Source of the DNA: Phocaeicola sartorii JCM 17136 = DSM 21941
Lineage (GTDB): Bacteria; Bacteroidota; Bacteroidia; Bacteroidales; Bacteroidaceae
Direction: 5' to 3'
NCBI RefSeq assembly: GCF_000614185.1
Contig: NZ_BAKM01000001.1
Location: forward strand, 186,001 to 250,000
Length of the DNA stretch: 64,000 bases
The translations under genes and the position numbers were made by a program. Within the stretch, counting starts at the first letter, position 1; every line of letters begins with the position of its first letter. Below are positions 1 to 7,840 of the stretch, piece by piece. The notes under the pieces are model-generated. The model was not told where the DNA came from. It did not search any database and was given only the letters and a program-made list of their open reading frames with translations.

Positions 1-1
1 A

Positions 2-322
2 CGTGCAGCTAAAGCCAAGCTGGAGCAAACCCGCCTTCAACAGCAAAACCTGAACGAGCAAATGTTACTGGAACTGACCCAAGCCGCCAACAACCTGGAT
101 GAGGCCAAGCTGGAAAGCGAACTTGCCGACCGTTCCCTGCAACAGGCGGAAGAGAACCGGCGTGTCAGCAAAAGCCAGTACGAAGTGGGGCTGGAAACAC
201 TTTCCGACCATCTGGAAGCCCAAGCGTTATGGCAACAGGCCTACGAAACGAAAGTGGATGCCCGTTTCCAGCTTTATCTGAACTATGTAGCTTATCTGAA
301 AGCGGCAGGAACCTTGCGGTGA
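2..322 (+). CDS. TolC-family outer membrane efflux protein, C-terminal part (5' end outside window)
   Basis: The frame is open from the left edge to a TGA at 320-322, so about 106 C-terminal residues are visible. The sequence is a long Ala/Glu/Gln-rich amphipathic helix (…AANNLDEAKLESE…) followed by a segment with Tyr/Leu ending in AYLKAAGTLR. This is the usual end of TolC/OprM-type proteins, where a periplasmic coiled coil returns to the barrel and the last helix carries a YLxAxG-like motif. Such proteins form the outer membrane exit duct of RND or ABC efflux pumps; the pump partners would lie to the left. An ATG at 62 is internal and not the start. The family call is fairly secure; the substrate cannot be inferred. 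Confidence 0.75.
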   Translation, partial: RAAKAKLEQTRLQQQNLNEQMLLELTQAANNLDEAKLESELADRSLQQAEENRRVSKSQYEVGLETLSDHLEAQALWQQAYETKVDARFQLYLNYVAYLKAAGTLR

Positions 323-427
323 CAAGTTGCAATCTGCCTCTGGTCTGCCACCTTACACGAGGAAAAGGAAAAGATGATTAAGGAGAAAAATAGCTTGTTA
401 TCAGGGTAAACAAAGTGGATATCATCT

Positions 428-456
428 CAAAAGTCCAGACAATGTCTGGACTTTTG
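428..456. terminator. Bidirectional hairpin terminator between efflux gene and RhuM gene
   Basis: A perfect 14-bp inverted repeat (CAAAAGTCCAGACA and its complement) with a one-base centre lies between the two convergent genes. The flanking A/T runs give a U-tract in both directions. It ends 3 bp before the RhuM stop codon. Confidence 0.8.
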
Positions 457-458
457 GA

Positions 459-1481
459 TCACTCATTTCCATATTCCCCTTTCGACCGTGATTTGAGTCC
501 CTTTTCAAAGTCGGAGATTATCTTCTGCGTTTTATTAAACTCATCGTACTCTGCCTTCGCTTTTAAGTCTGCTTGCTGTTTGCTGATGCTCCCTTTGCCT
601 TTCAGTATATCATATTTTCTGAAAGCCAAAAATTCATTGATACTTGTAGCAAACTCTTCCATTGTAAAAGTGTTCTCCCGTTCAATCAAGTCCTCAATAT
701 AATCGAAATAGCCCGTTACGGCACGTTCCAACTGCTTGATTTGCTTCTCAGTCAGATAGTTCTTTGCAACAGTGACATCGCTTTTCAGAATCCTGCCGTC
801 GGGTGCGCCCTTCCATGTGATAAGTCCCATGTGGTCTTTGGTTCTGTCGGCCGAAGTGTTAATAATCTCTGCCGCCGTTTTACCGGTAATAGCATAATGA
901 AACTTATTCTGCACCATAGCATAAAACTCTTTGGTGACATCGGCCTCTCTATCATAATCAATGCTGCACTCAGCAAAGATGTCGGTGATTTGCAGCCATA
1001 TTCTTCGTTCGCTAGCCCGGATAGAACGGACACGCTCTAACAGTTCTCTGAAATAATCTTTGCCAAAAGCAGCCTTGCCCTGTTTCAAACGTTCGTCGTC
1101 CATAACAAAACCTTTGGTCATATACTCTTTCAGAATACCGGTTGCCCAAATCCTGAAGTTGGTCGCTTTGCGTGAGCTGACGCGATAGCCCACAGAAATG
1201 ATAGCGTCGAGGTTGTAGAACTTCGTCCGGTTTGTTTGGGTCTTCCCTGCAATAGCACCATGTTCAGTGGTTGTTTCCAAAATGGAAATAACCACTTCTT
1301 CCATCAGTTCTCCCTCTTCAAAGATGTTTTTAAGATGTTTGGATATAGCAGGAACTCCCACACCAAACAGCTCTGCCATAGCTTTTTGCGTAAGCCAGAT
1401 TGTTTCATTCTTGACAATGACACTGACTGATGCCTCCTCTCCGGGAACATTGTAAATCAAAAAATTCATTTCATTATTCAT
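459..1481 (-). CDS. RhuM-family protein
   Basis: 340 residues, a normal length for the RhuM (virulence RhuM) family. The N-terminal part (residues about 20-110) has the family hallmarks: IWLTQKAMAELFGV, a helix-turn-helix-like segment, then FYNLDAIISVGYRVSS and the RIWATGIL signature. The C-terminal part is helical and charged. These proteins are common in mobile and accessory DNA of Bacteroidetes and Enterobacteria; their biochemical role is unsettled (DNA binding or toxin-like activity has been suggested). It is a single gene facing the efflux gene and shares its terminator. The start at 1481 is the first Met; a Met at residue 5 is also possible. Family assignment is secure, function is not. 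Confidence 0.85.
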   Translation of the reverse strand: MNNEMNFLIYNVPGEEASVSVIVKNETIWLTQKAMAELFGVGVPAISKHLKNIFEEGELMEEVVISILETTTEHGAIAGKTQTNRTKFYNLDAIISVGYRVSSRKATNFRIWATGILKEYMTKGFVMDDERLKQGKAAFGKDYFRELLERVRSIRASERRIWLQITDIFAECSIDYDREADVTKEFYAMVQNKFHYAITGKTAAEIINTSADRTKDHMGLITWKGAPDGRILKSDVTVAKNYLTEKQIKQLERAVTGYFDYIEDLIERENTFTMEEFATSINEFLAFRKYDILKGKGSISKQQADLKAKAEYDEFNKTQKIISDFEKGLKSRSKGEYGNE

Positions 1482-1571
1482 AACTTATCCCTCTATTTCC
1501 TTTATATAGCCAACTCATCTCTTTGCTTGATGCCGGTCCTATTTATTCTTGTTGCTTCTGGTTGAAGTAGA

Positions 1572-1579
1572 CAAAAGTA
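1572..1579 (-). promoter_or_regulatory. Candidate Bacteroides -7 element for the RhuM gene
   Basis: On the minus strand the sequence reads TACTTTTG, a full match to TAnnTTTG, about 90 bp upstream of the RhuM start. No clear TTTG is seen at -33. Confidence 0.4.
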
Positions 1580-1682
1580 CGAATTTCCTCACGAATGTTC
1601 AGTTAAATAGCGGATTATCTTCAAAACCAACAGGCTTGCAGCCATATTATGGCGCTATTCCTGAATATTCTAAGGAAAAAGG

Positions 1683-1711
1683 TGTAACTTTCTTCCCTTT
1701 TCACCGACTAA
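1683..1711 (+). promoter_or_regulatory. Candidate ECF-type promoter upstream of the sigma gene
   Basis: TGTAACTT at 1683-1690 and CGACTAA at 1705-1711 are separated by 16 bp between the AAC and the CGA. This fits the general ECF pattern (AAC in the -35, CGtC/CGA in the -10) rather than the housekeeping Bacteroides promoter. The downstream end is about 27 bp from the sigma start, which suggests autoregulation. Inference only. Confidence 0.4.
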
Positions 1712-1737
1712 CCTTATAAAAACACCTTCGAAAGCTG

Positions 1738-2211
1738 ATGAGTATAGAACAGGAATTTGCAGACAAGCTAGTGCAATACAAGCATATCATTTACAAAGTA
1801 TGCTTCATGTATGCTGACAATAAGGACGATGTGAACGACCTTTATCAGGAATCGGTATTCAATATATGGAAGTCCTACCAAAGTTTCCGGGGAGAGAGTT
1901 CGTTTACGACGTGGGTTTACCGCATATCCCTGAACACGTGCATCTCGGACTTTAGAAAGAAGAAAAAGCACGACTACGTGCCTTTGGAACAGCAAGTAGA
2001 TATTATGGAGGATTGCGAACGCAACGAACTGCTGAAAGAGATGTATTCGCTCATCAAACGGCTGAACAAGGTGGACCGTATGTTTATCTTACTGTGGCTG
2101 GACGAGAAATCATACGATGAGATCGCCGAAATTACCGGGACGAGCCGCAATAATGTCGCGATAAAATTGCACCGCATCAAAGAGAAATTAAAAAATATGT
2201 CGAACTTATAA
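1738..2211 (+). CDS. ECF-subfamily RNA polymerase sigma factor
   Basis: 157 residues, typical for a minimal sigma-70 factor with only regions 2 and 4. Region 2 lies at about residues 10-75, with DVNDLYQESVFNIW (region 2.2) and the FRGESSFTTWVYRISLN stretch (2.3-2.4). Region 4 lies at about residues 105-153, with the helix-turn-helix SYDEIAEITGTSRNNVAIKLHRIKEKL. The gene is followed 12 bp later by a membrane protein gene that probably belongs to the same operon and may act as its regulator. No SusC or FecR gene adjoins it, so it looks like a stress or envelope sigma factor rather than a PUL regulator. The family call is secure; the regulon is unknown. Confidence 0.93.
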   Translation: MSIEQEFADKLVQYKHIIYKVCFMYADNKDDVNDLYQESVFNIWKSYQSFRGESSFTTWVYRISLNTCISDFRKKKKHDYVPLEQQVDIMEDCERNELLKEMYSLIKRLNKVDRMFILLWLDEKSYDEIAEITGTSRNNVAIKLHRIKEKLKNMSNL

Positions 2212-2223
2212 TCATACAATTTT

Positions 2224-2802
2224 ATGGAACTGGAAAAATTGCAAAAAGCATGGAAAGAGTTGAATGAACGGGTCAGCCAGAACGAGCTGGTTCATCAGCA
2301 ACAGATCATAGAGATGTTGTCACGGCAGAAAGAAAGCTGCCTGGACAAAATGCTCAGAGTGGATAAAATAACGTTCACATTTATGTTGGGAACAACGATT
2401 CTTATGTTTATTGATTTTATTCATTTGAATGGCAAATTAGCGTTTTGGCCGGCGGTATTCGGACTTCTGCTATATGCCGTTGCAGTCAACCTTGCAGGAG
2501 TTGTTTTACTGACGAAGATCAAAAAAGAAACAAACCTTGAGATGCAAATAAAGAATATACTTCAATATAAAAAGCTTGTAAATTGGAGTTATATCATCGG
2601 ATATTTGCTGGTAACTCCTTTTATATGCATATTCCTTTACACCTATCGCCACCTGTGGTGGCTCATGCTAACCATGTTTGGTCTATTGTTAATAGGGATA
2701 CTGACTGATTATTTTCTCTTTCATTATGCCTCGGACAGAGTGAAAGAGTTAACACGGATCAATAAAGAACTGGCAGAATTAAAAAAGGACTGTGAAGGCT
2801 GA
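2224..2802 (+). CDS. Four-helix membrane protein co-transcribed with ECF sigma factor (possible anti-sigma)
   Basis: 192 residues. An N-terminal cytosolic coiled-coil-like stretch (residues 1-45, rich in Glu/Gln/Lys) is followed by four hydrophobic segments at about 50-67, 73-95, 120-138 and 145-165. A charged helical tail (KELTRINKELAELKKD) follows. It lies 12 bp after the sigma gene on the same strand, and a small sigma followed by a membrane protein is the usual sigma/anti-sigma order. I see no zinc-binding HxxxCxxC anti-sigma motif, so the regulatory role rests on context only. Confidence 0.7.
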   Translation: MELEKLQKAWKELNERVSQNELVHQQQIIEMLSRQKESCLDKMLRVDKITFTFMLGTTILMFIDFIHLNGKLAFWPAVFGLLLYAVAVNLAGVVLLTKIKKETNLEMQIKNILQYKKLVNWSYIIGYLLVTPFICIFLYTYRHLWWLMLTMFGLLLIGILTDYFLFHYASDRVKELTRINKELAELKKDCEG

Positions 2803-2949
2803 CCAAGATATGTATCCGTTTGTGTGTTTATCCATCGGGCAACACAATGCAGGCCAATCCCAAACTCCTGCCAATATTGGGGGATACAATGAAAAGTTAT
2901 AAATCTTTCGTGCCGATGATAGACCAGCGTTCAATGCATTGATCATTAT

Positions 2950-3093
2950 CTATTCATGAATCTGTAGGGATGCTGAGATTATCTTCATTTTGAATGCCTC
3001 AGCAATAAAGTCCGAAGGTTCCTTTTCTCCTTTCATTTCCCGCTGAAACGCCCTGCTGATAGACGTTCCGGTTATGAAGAGAGATCCTGTCAT
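2950..3093 (-). CDS. Possible small ORF, 47 codons, unknown
   Basis: On the minus strand an ATG at 3093 opens 47 codons to a TAG at 2950-2952. A strong Shine-Dalgarno-like AAAGGAGG lies about 14 bases before the ATG, further than usual. The product is basic and partly amphipathic (SRAFQREMKGEK, then DFIAEAFKMKII). No family is recognised. It may be a real small gene, the remains of a larger one, or chance. Confidence 0.2.
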   Translation of the reverse strand: MTGSLFITGTSISRAFQREMKGEKEPSDFIAEAFKMKIISASLQIHE

Positions 3094-3299
3094 TGTCCTT
3101 TCAGCCTCCTTTCAAGTCCGCACACACTGGAAGTAAACCATTCTTAGTGAAAGGAGACAAAACGAGACAACGGTACGGCTGAAACGGGAGTGAGGGGAAG
3201 TGGTTTCAGATTTAGCCGGCTGATTGTCTGGGTGTATTGCATAAAATGAAAGGATGACGGGAGAAAGGGGGATATTGACTTAGCGGGGGAGAATGCGAT

Positions 3300-3387
3300 G
3301 AACAAGCTAGGTTTGTACACTGAACGGACTAGGTCTGTGCGCGGAACAGACTAGGCTTGTTCACTGAACAGGCTAGGTCTGTTCACG
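3300..3387. repeat. Tandem repeat family A, 22-bp period, 4 copies
   Basis: Units start at 3300, 3322, 3344 and 3366 and are exactly 22 bp each, with a degraded fifth copy at 3388. The shared pattern is GAACARRCTAGG, then YYTGTnC, then ACT/ACG. Each unit is an imperfect palindrome centred on CTAG (GAACA… …TGTTC). It is the first of five abutting repeat families. Confidence 0.85.
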
Positions 3388-3399
3388 AAACATGCTGGT

Positions 3400-3483
3400 G
3401 TGTAAAAAAAACGTATAGTTGTTTTATAAAAACCTGAAGATGTTTTTTTAAAACCTGAAGGCGTATTTGAAAAACATCTCGGC
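3400..3483. repeat. Tandem repeat family B, 21-bp period, about 3-4 copies
   Basis: Units at 3421-3441, 3442-3462 and 3463-3483 share GTTTTnTnAAAACCTGAAG; a weaker copy occupies 3400-3420. The central TTTT…AAAA is again self-complementary. It directly follows family A. Confidence 0.75.
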
Positions 3484-3497
3484 CTATTCAACAATCA

Positions 3498-3586
3498 ACA
3501 TGAGTAACGAGTGAACCATAACATTAGTAATGTATAAGCCGCAACATTAGTAACATGTGAACCGTGACGTTAGTAACGTGTAAACC
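3498..3586. repeat. Tandem repeat family C, 23-bp period, about 4 copies
   Basis: Units at 3518-3540, 3541-3563 and 3564-3586 share AACATTAGTAAnATGT then nAACC; a partial copy starts at 3498. The cores ACATTAGTAATGT and ACGTTAGTAACGT are perfect palindromes around a central G. Confidence 0.85.
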
Positions 3587-3674
3587 CGCACGTACGTAGG
3601 CATCGGGTCATACATACGTAGGCATCAGCCTACACATACGTAAGCATCGGCCTGCACATACGTATGTATTGCAC
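3587..3674. repeat. Tandem repeat family D, 21-23 bp period, 4 copies, TACGTA core
   Basis: Units begin at 3587, 3608, 3631 and 3653. They share CACATACGTARGCATC followed by GGCC or AGCC, each with a TACGTA palindrome. The same TACACATACGTA string recurs in the inverted repeat at 54996-55062. Confidence 0.85.
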
Positions 3675-3775
3675 CCTGCTCCATTGGACTTTGCAGCAAG
3701 CTCCATTAAATCTTGCAGCAAGCTCCATTGAATCATGTACCAAGTTCTATTGAATTTTGCCCCAAGTTCCATGAC
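3671..3775. repeat. Tandem repeat family E, 22-bp period, nearly 5 copies
   Basis: Units at 3671, 3693, 3715, 3737 and 3759 (last one truncated) share GCAGCAAGCTCCATTGAAT with substitutions. The period is exactly 22 bp. It overlaps the last bases of family D and ends just before a C-rich run at 3783. Confidence 0.85.
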
Positions 3776-3860
3776 ATATTATCCCCCCCTTTTGACAAAC
3801 GCCTTTATCTTTTACCAGGCCAGCTTTAGCCGGTTCGATGTTTCACTTTAAAGTTCCGGT

Positions 3861-3910
3861 AAAAAAGACCGAAGGCCGAACGGATAGACGAATCCGTTCA
3901 GCCTTCGGTT
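3861..3910 (-). terminator. Rho-independent terminator of nagA
   Basis: A 19-bp stem (3892-3910 with 3867-3885) allowing two G-U pairs, with a 6-base loop, is followed on the minus strand by six U. It lies 88 bp after the nagA stop codon. The 3911-3997 stretch before it holds nothing else that I can see. Confidence 0.9.
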
Positions 3911-3997
3911 ATGATCTGCATTTTATTTCACCGGCTCATCTTTACGAAATACCTGCTCAATAAAATATCATAAGCTTCGAGCAGAGAGTCAAATGCC

Positions 3998-5160
3998 TTA
4001 TAATGTACAAGTCCCTTCAACCAGCTTGCCCATCGCCCATACGGCACGGATATTCAAGTCTTGGTCAAGAATCAGGATATCGGCATCTTTTCCTTTCTGC
4101 AAGGAACCTTTACGGTCATATACTCCCATAAATTTCGAAGGAGTCTCGGAAGCCATACGGACAGCATCCTCCAAAGGAATTTCCGCCTTCTGCACCAAGG
4201 TACGGATCAAGCGGTCCATCGTAGCCACACTGCCTGCCAATGCGGAGCGGTCCGCCAGCTTGCACACCCCATCCTCAATGATGACACGGGGATCGAAAGC
4301 TACGTTACTGTCACTGGCCGCACATGCCAAGCGTCCGTAATGACACAAGCACGCTCCACTCCCTTTATCTTATAAATCAACCGCAAAATGGTAGGCGGCA
4401 CATGAATGCCATCGGCCACTACTTCCACATTCATATCGTCTATCAGATAGATGCTCTCCACAGTTCCTTCATATTTATACTCACGACGCTTGTGGAAACC
4501 GGGCATGGCATTATAGAAATGCGTGGCCAGCGTATAACCTGAATCCCATGCGGAACGGATATCTTCAAATTCGGCCTGAGTGTGGGCCACAGATGCCACA
4601 ATTCCTTTACCTGTAATGTACTTACCGAACTGCATGGCACCCGGCAATTCGGGAGCCGCATCCCAACGCTTGATACAGTTCCATTTCTCCACAATAGGAA
4701 TATACTCATTGGGGTCCGGATCTTTGATATTCTCGGGCATCTGTCCACCGGCCATCTTGATGTTCAAGTAATGACCTTCCAGATGCAATCCCAGTACCGG
4801 ACTGTCCGGCTCCTCCATCAGCTTGGTACAAGTCTCGGCCGCTGCCTCAATCATCGGTACGGTAGAGGAAGACAACGTGGGGAAAATACTGGTAGTACCA
4901 TGTTTCATGTGCGCATTGATGGCTGTACGGAAAGCCTCTTCCGTACCTTCCATAAAATCACCGCCACCGCCACCATGACAATGGATTTCCACACCACCGG
5001 GAACAACATACATACCTTTAGCGTCAATCAGCTCGGCTCCGATAACAGCTAAATCACAATTGGTAACTTCTAAAATCTTATTGTCGCGCATAAGGACGGA
5101 TCCGTCCTTCAACCAGCCCTGTGGGGTAAGAATCTTTGCGTTAATGATCTGGGTCAACAT
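3998..5160 (-). CDS. nagA: N-acetylglucosamine-6-phosphate deacetylase (frameshifted in this sequence)
   Basis: Converts GlcNAc-6-phosphate to glucosamine-6-phosphate and acetate in the cytoplasm, the entry step for GlcNAc freed by the hexosaminidases encoded upstream. With one base restored at about 4329-4330 (the two fragments read 4300-5160 and 3998-4348) the product is 387 residues, the normal NagA length. Visible motifs, in order, are GVEIHCHGGGGGDF (metal site), LHLEGHYLN, VASVAHTQAEF, ATHFYNAMPG and VITDA, then ACAASDS after the repaired junction. The start at 5160 (MLTQIINAKILTPQGW) is chosen over an upstream in-frame Met at 5328, which would run through the terminator of the preceding gene. 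The gene has its own candidate promoter and a strong terminator. Identity is certain; whether the frameshift is real is not. Confidence 0.93.
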
Positions 5161-5208
5161 GATACTATGATAAGTTAGGATTTTTAATTGGTATATTAAA
5201 TCTGCCAA

Positions 5209-5216
5209 CAAAAATA
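5209..5216 (-). promoter_or_regulatory. Candidate -7 element for nagA
   Basis: The minus strand reads TATTTTTG, a full match to TAnnTTTG, about 50 bp before the nagA start and downstream of the hairpin at 5279-5305. No TTTG is found at -33. It would let nagA be transcribed apart from the glycosidase operon. Confidence 0.45.
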
Positions 5217-5278
5217 GTAACTTTTTCACTCTTAAGAGCAGATTTTCCCAATTATTTTCTAACTTTTTTAATAAATAA

Positions 5279-5305
5279 GCCCCGCTTAATAAAATCAAGC
5301 GGGGC
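5279..5305 (-). terminator. Hairpin between beta-galactosidase and nagA
   Basis: A perfect 9-bp GC-rich stem (GCCCCGCTT with AAGCGGGGC) with a 9-base loop is followed on the minus strand by TTATTTATT. It probably ends or weakens transcription from the long operon. Confidence 0.7.
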
Positions 5306-5334
5306 ACAGATAGTGGAAATTGAAACAAATCTTT

Positions 5335-7838
5335 TTACTTACTTATTAAAACTAGCCTACCTGATTTAAGTCCTTTACCTGTTGCGGTCAGCGTGATTTC
5401 TCCCGGTTTGCCGGTACTCTGCACGACAGCAGTCATCATTCCGTTAAACACCTTCATCTGCGGAACATGGAACAACTCCAATGAAGTGGGGTCTCCGTTG
5501 GCTCCGGCACGATAGGTTCCGGCACCTTTCACAGCATACTTGATGAGGTGCTGCGCGTCGGGACAAAGATTACCGTCTTTATCCACCACCCTTACGGTGA
5601 CAAACGACAAGTCTTTGCCGTCAGCCTTTATCTCATTGCGGTCTGCAACCAGTTCTATATGGTCGGGTTTGCCTGCCGTATGGATTTCCTTTTCGGCCAC
5701 AGCCTCCCCTTTCTCATTATACGCAACCACTTTCACGGTTCCCGGCTCATACTTGGTATCCATCCACATCAGACGGTAACGTTTCTGACGCTTGAAATCT
5801 GCTATGGAGGCAGAGTCCGCACTGTTCTCAGCCGTTACAGTCAAATCCTTGGTGCGCTTACCCTGGCTCTTGCCATTGATAAACACTTCCGCCGACGGAT
5901 AATTGGTATAGACAAAGATCGGGGTCACTTCTCCTTCACGTCCCGGCCATGTCCAGTGAGGAAGGATGTGCAGCGTTTCCTCGCCTTTGTTCCAATGACT
6001 GCGGTACAGATAATAACGGTCTTTGGGCAAGCCCGCCAGGTCGATGATACCGAATAAGGAGGAATGGCTGGGCCAGTCAGTATAGTAAGGAGTCGGTTCG
6101 CCCAAATAGTCGAAGCCTGTCCATACAAACTCTCCGATCCCCCAAGCGTTATCCTCATGCCATATCCAGTCGTCTTCCGGCAGATTAGACCAGCCGCAAT
6201 GTTCCACATCGTAGGAGGAAGATTGATGGTCGTCATATTTCTTCATTGCCTGACGGACAACGGGGAATTTATAGACCCCACGTGAACTGACCGTAGAAGC
6301 GGTCTCACTACCTAGAATAATCTGCTGCGGCAGTTTCTTATAGTTCTCGGGATATTTGTGAGGACGGTAATTGAAACCTGCCACATCCATCACAGCGGCC
6401 ATATTATTGTTCACTACCGCATCGGGTGCATCCATTCCTTGTGTTACAGGGCGGGTAGGATCTTCACGATGGCAGATATCCTGCAACATGCGCGAGAGTT
6501 TCGGGCCACGGCTGCCATTCCACTGGTCGGGCACCTCATTCCCGATACACCACATCACTACACTGGGGTTATTGCGATAATGGCGGATCAGATTGGTCAG
6601 ATCCTTGTCGGCCCATTCATCGAATATCTTGTGATATCCGTTCGCCATCTTGGCGGCTTTCCATTCATCGAAAGATTCCACCATCAGCATCATACCCATC
6701 TCATCGCAGGCGCGGACCAGCTCGGGTGCCGGCATATTATGGGAGGTACGGATGGCATTGCAACCCATATCTTTCAGGATACGGATCTGGCGACGGATGG
6801 CCGCGTCGTTTACGGCAGCACCCAACGGGCCCAGGTCATGGTGATTGCACACCCCTTTGAATTTGGTCAGCTTCCCGTTCAGGAAAAAGCCTTGTCGGGA
6901 ACAATTTCCAAGGTACGGATGCCGAAACGGGTGGTATATTCGTCTTTCAGCTTTTCCCCATCATATATTTTTGTCACTGCGCTATACAACGCAGGATTCT
7001 CGGGTGACCATAAAGACGGATTATAAACCACAAAATTCTGGTTGAAGAAAGTAGCGTCCAGTTTGTCACCGGGCTTGTCCTCGGAAGAAATCCTTCTTCC
7101 ATCGGGGGCTAGGATGGTGGTCACAATGCGATAGTCGCTGACCTTCTTCCCCTCAGGCATCACAAACTCAGTCTTCACATTGACCCTGGCATAGTTCTCT
7201 TTCACTACCGGAGTAGTCACCACAGTTCCCCAAGTAGGGATATGCGCATCTTCATTGATAACCAGATGGACATTGCGGTACAACCCTGCCCCGGGATACC
7301 AGCGGGATGACTCCCGCTCGTTTTCCAGACGGACTGCCAGCTCGTTCCTCTCACCCGGCTTCAGATAAGGGGTGGCATCCACATAAAAAGAGTTATAACC
7401 GTATGGCCAGTAACCGGCTTCCTGCCCGTTCACATAGACACGGGCGTGGCTCATTGCTCCATCAAAGATCAATGTAGCTTTCTTGCCTTTCTCAAAACCG
7501 GGAGCGTCAAAGTTCAAGCGGTACCATCCGGTTCCTACAAACGGGAGACCTCCGGTACGTCCGGCATGTTCCATCGCCTCGGTCTGTCCGTCCTGAGTGA
7601 TGGCCATTTCCTGCTTGTCATTATTGATGCTGAACGGACCATAGACCGCCCAGTCGTGAGGAACGGTGACACTCTGCCATTTGCTGTCATTATAAGCAGG
7701 ACTGGCAAACTCCGCATTATCTTCACGGGTAAATTTCCACCCTTTCTCGAGAGTCTGCTCCGTACGTACCTGCGCTTGCAAGAAAGCAAAAGAACAAACA
7801 GCCCCTAACGCGGCAAACAAAAATCGTTTCGTATTCAT
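5335..7838 (-). CDS. GH2 beta-galactosidase, secreted (frameshifted in this sequence)
   Basis: Removes terminal beta-galactose, here probably the galactose exposed on N-glycan antennae after desialylation. The fragments 6879-7838 and 5335-6852 join if one T is added to the run at 6884-6888; the restored length is 834 residues. Signal peptide: MNTKRFLFAALGAVCSFAFLQAQ. It is followed by the GH2 sugar-binding domain (VPHDWAVYGPF, GGLPFVGTGWYR), the immunoglobulin-like domain, then the TIM barrel. The barrel has TSHNMPAPE, the acid/base in WCIGNEVP and the probable nucleophile in LGSETAS. A C-terminal DUF4982-like and Ig-like region follows. It starts 2 bp after the GH92 stop, so the two are translated from one transcript. 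Subfamily specificity (galactosidase rather than another GH2 activity) is inferred from motif and context. Confidence 0.88.
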
Positions 7839-7840
7839 CG

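Noticed and set aside
1738..2211. ECF sigma factor as regulator of the N-glycan locus or of the FecR at 46827
   Set aside because: No physical link, and it has its own membrane partner gene. Nothing in the sequence supports either connection.
3300..3775. CRISPR array
   Set aside because: Units are contiguous, with no unique spacers, and change sequence every three to five copies. No cas gene is near.
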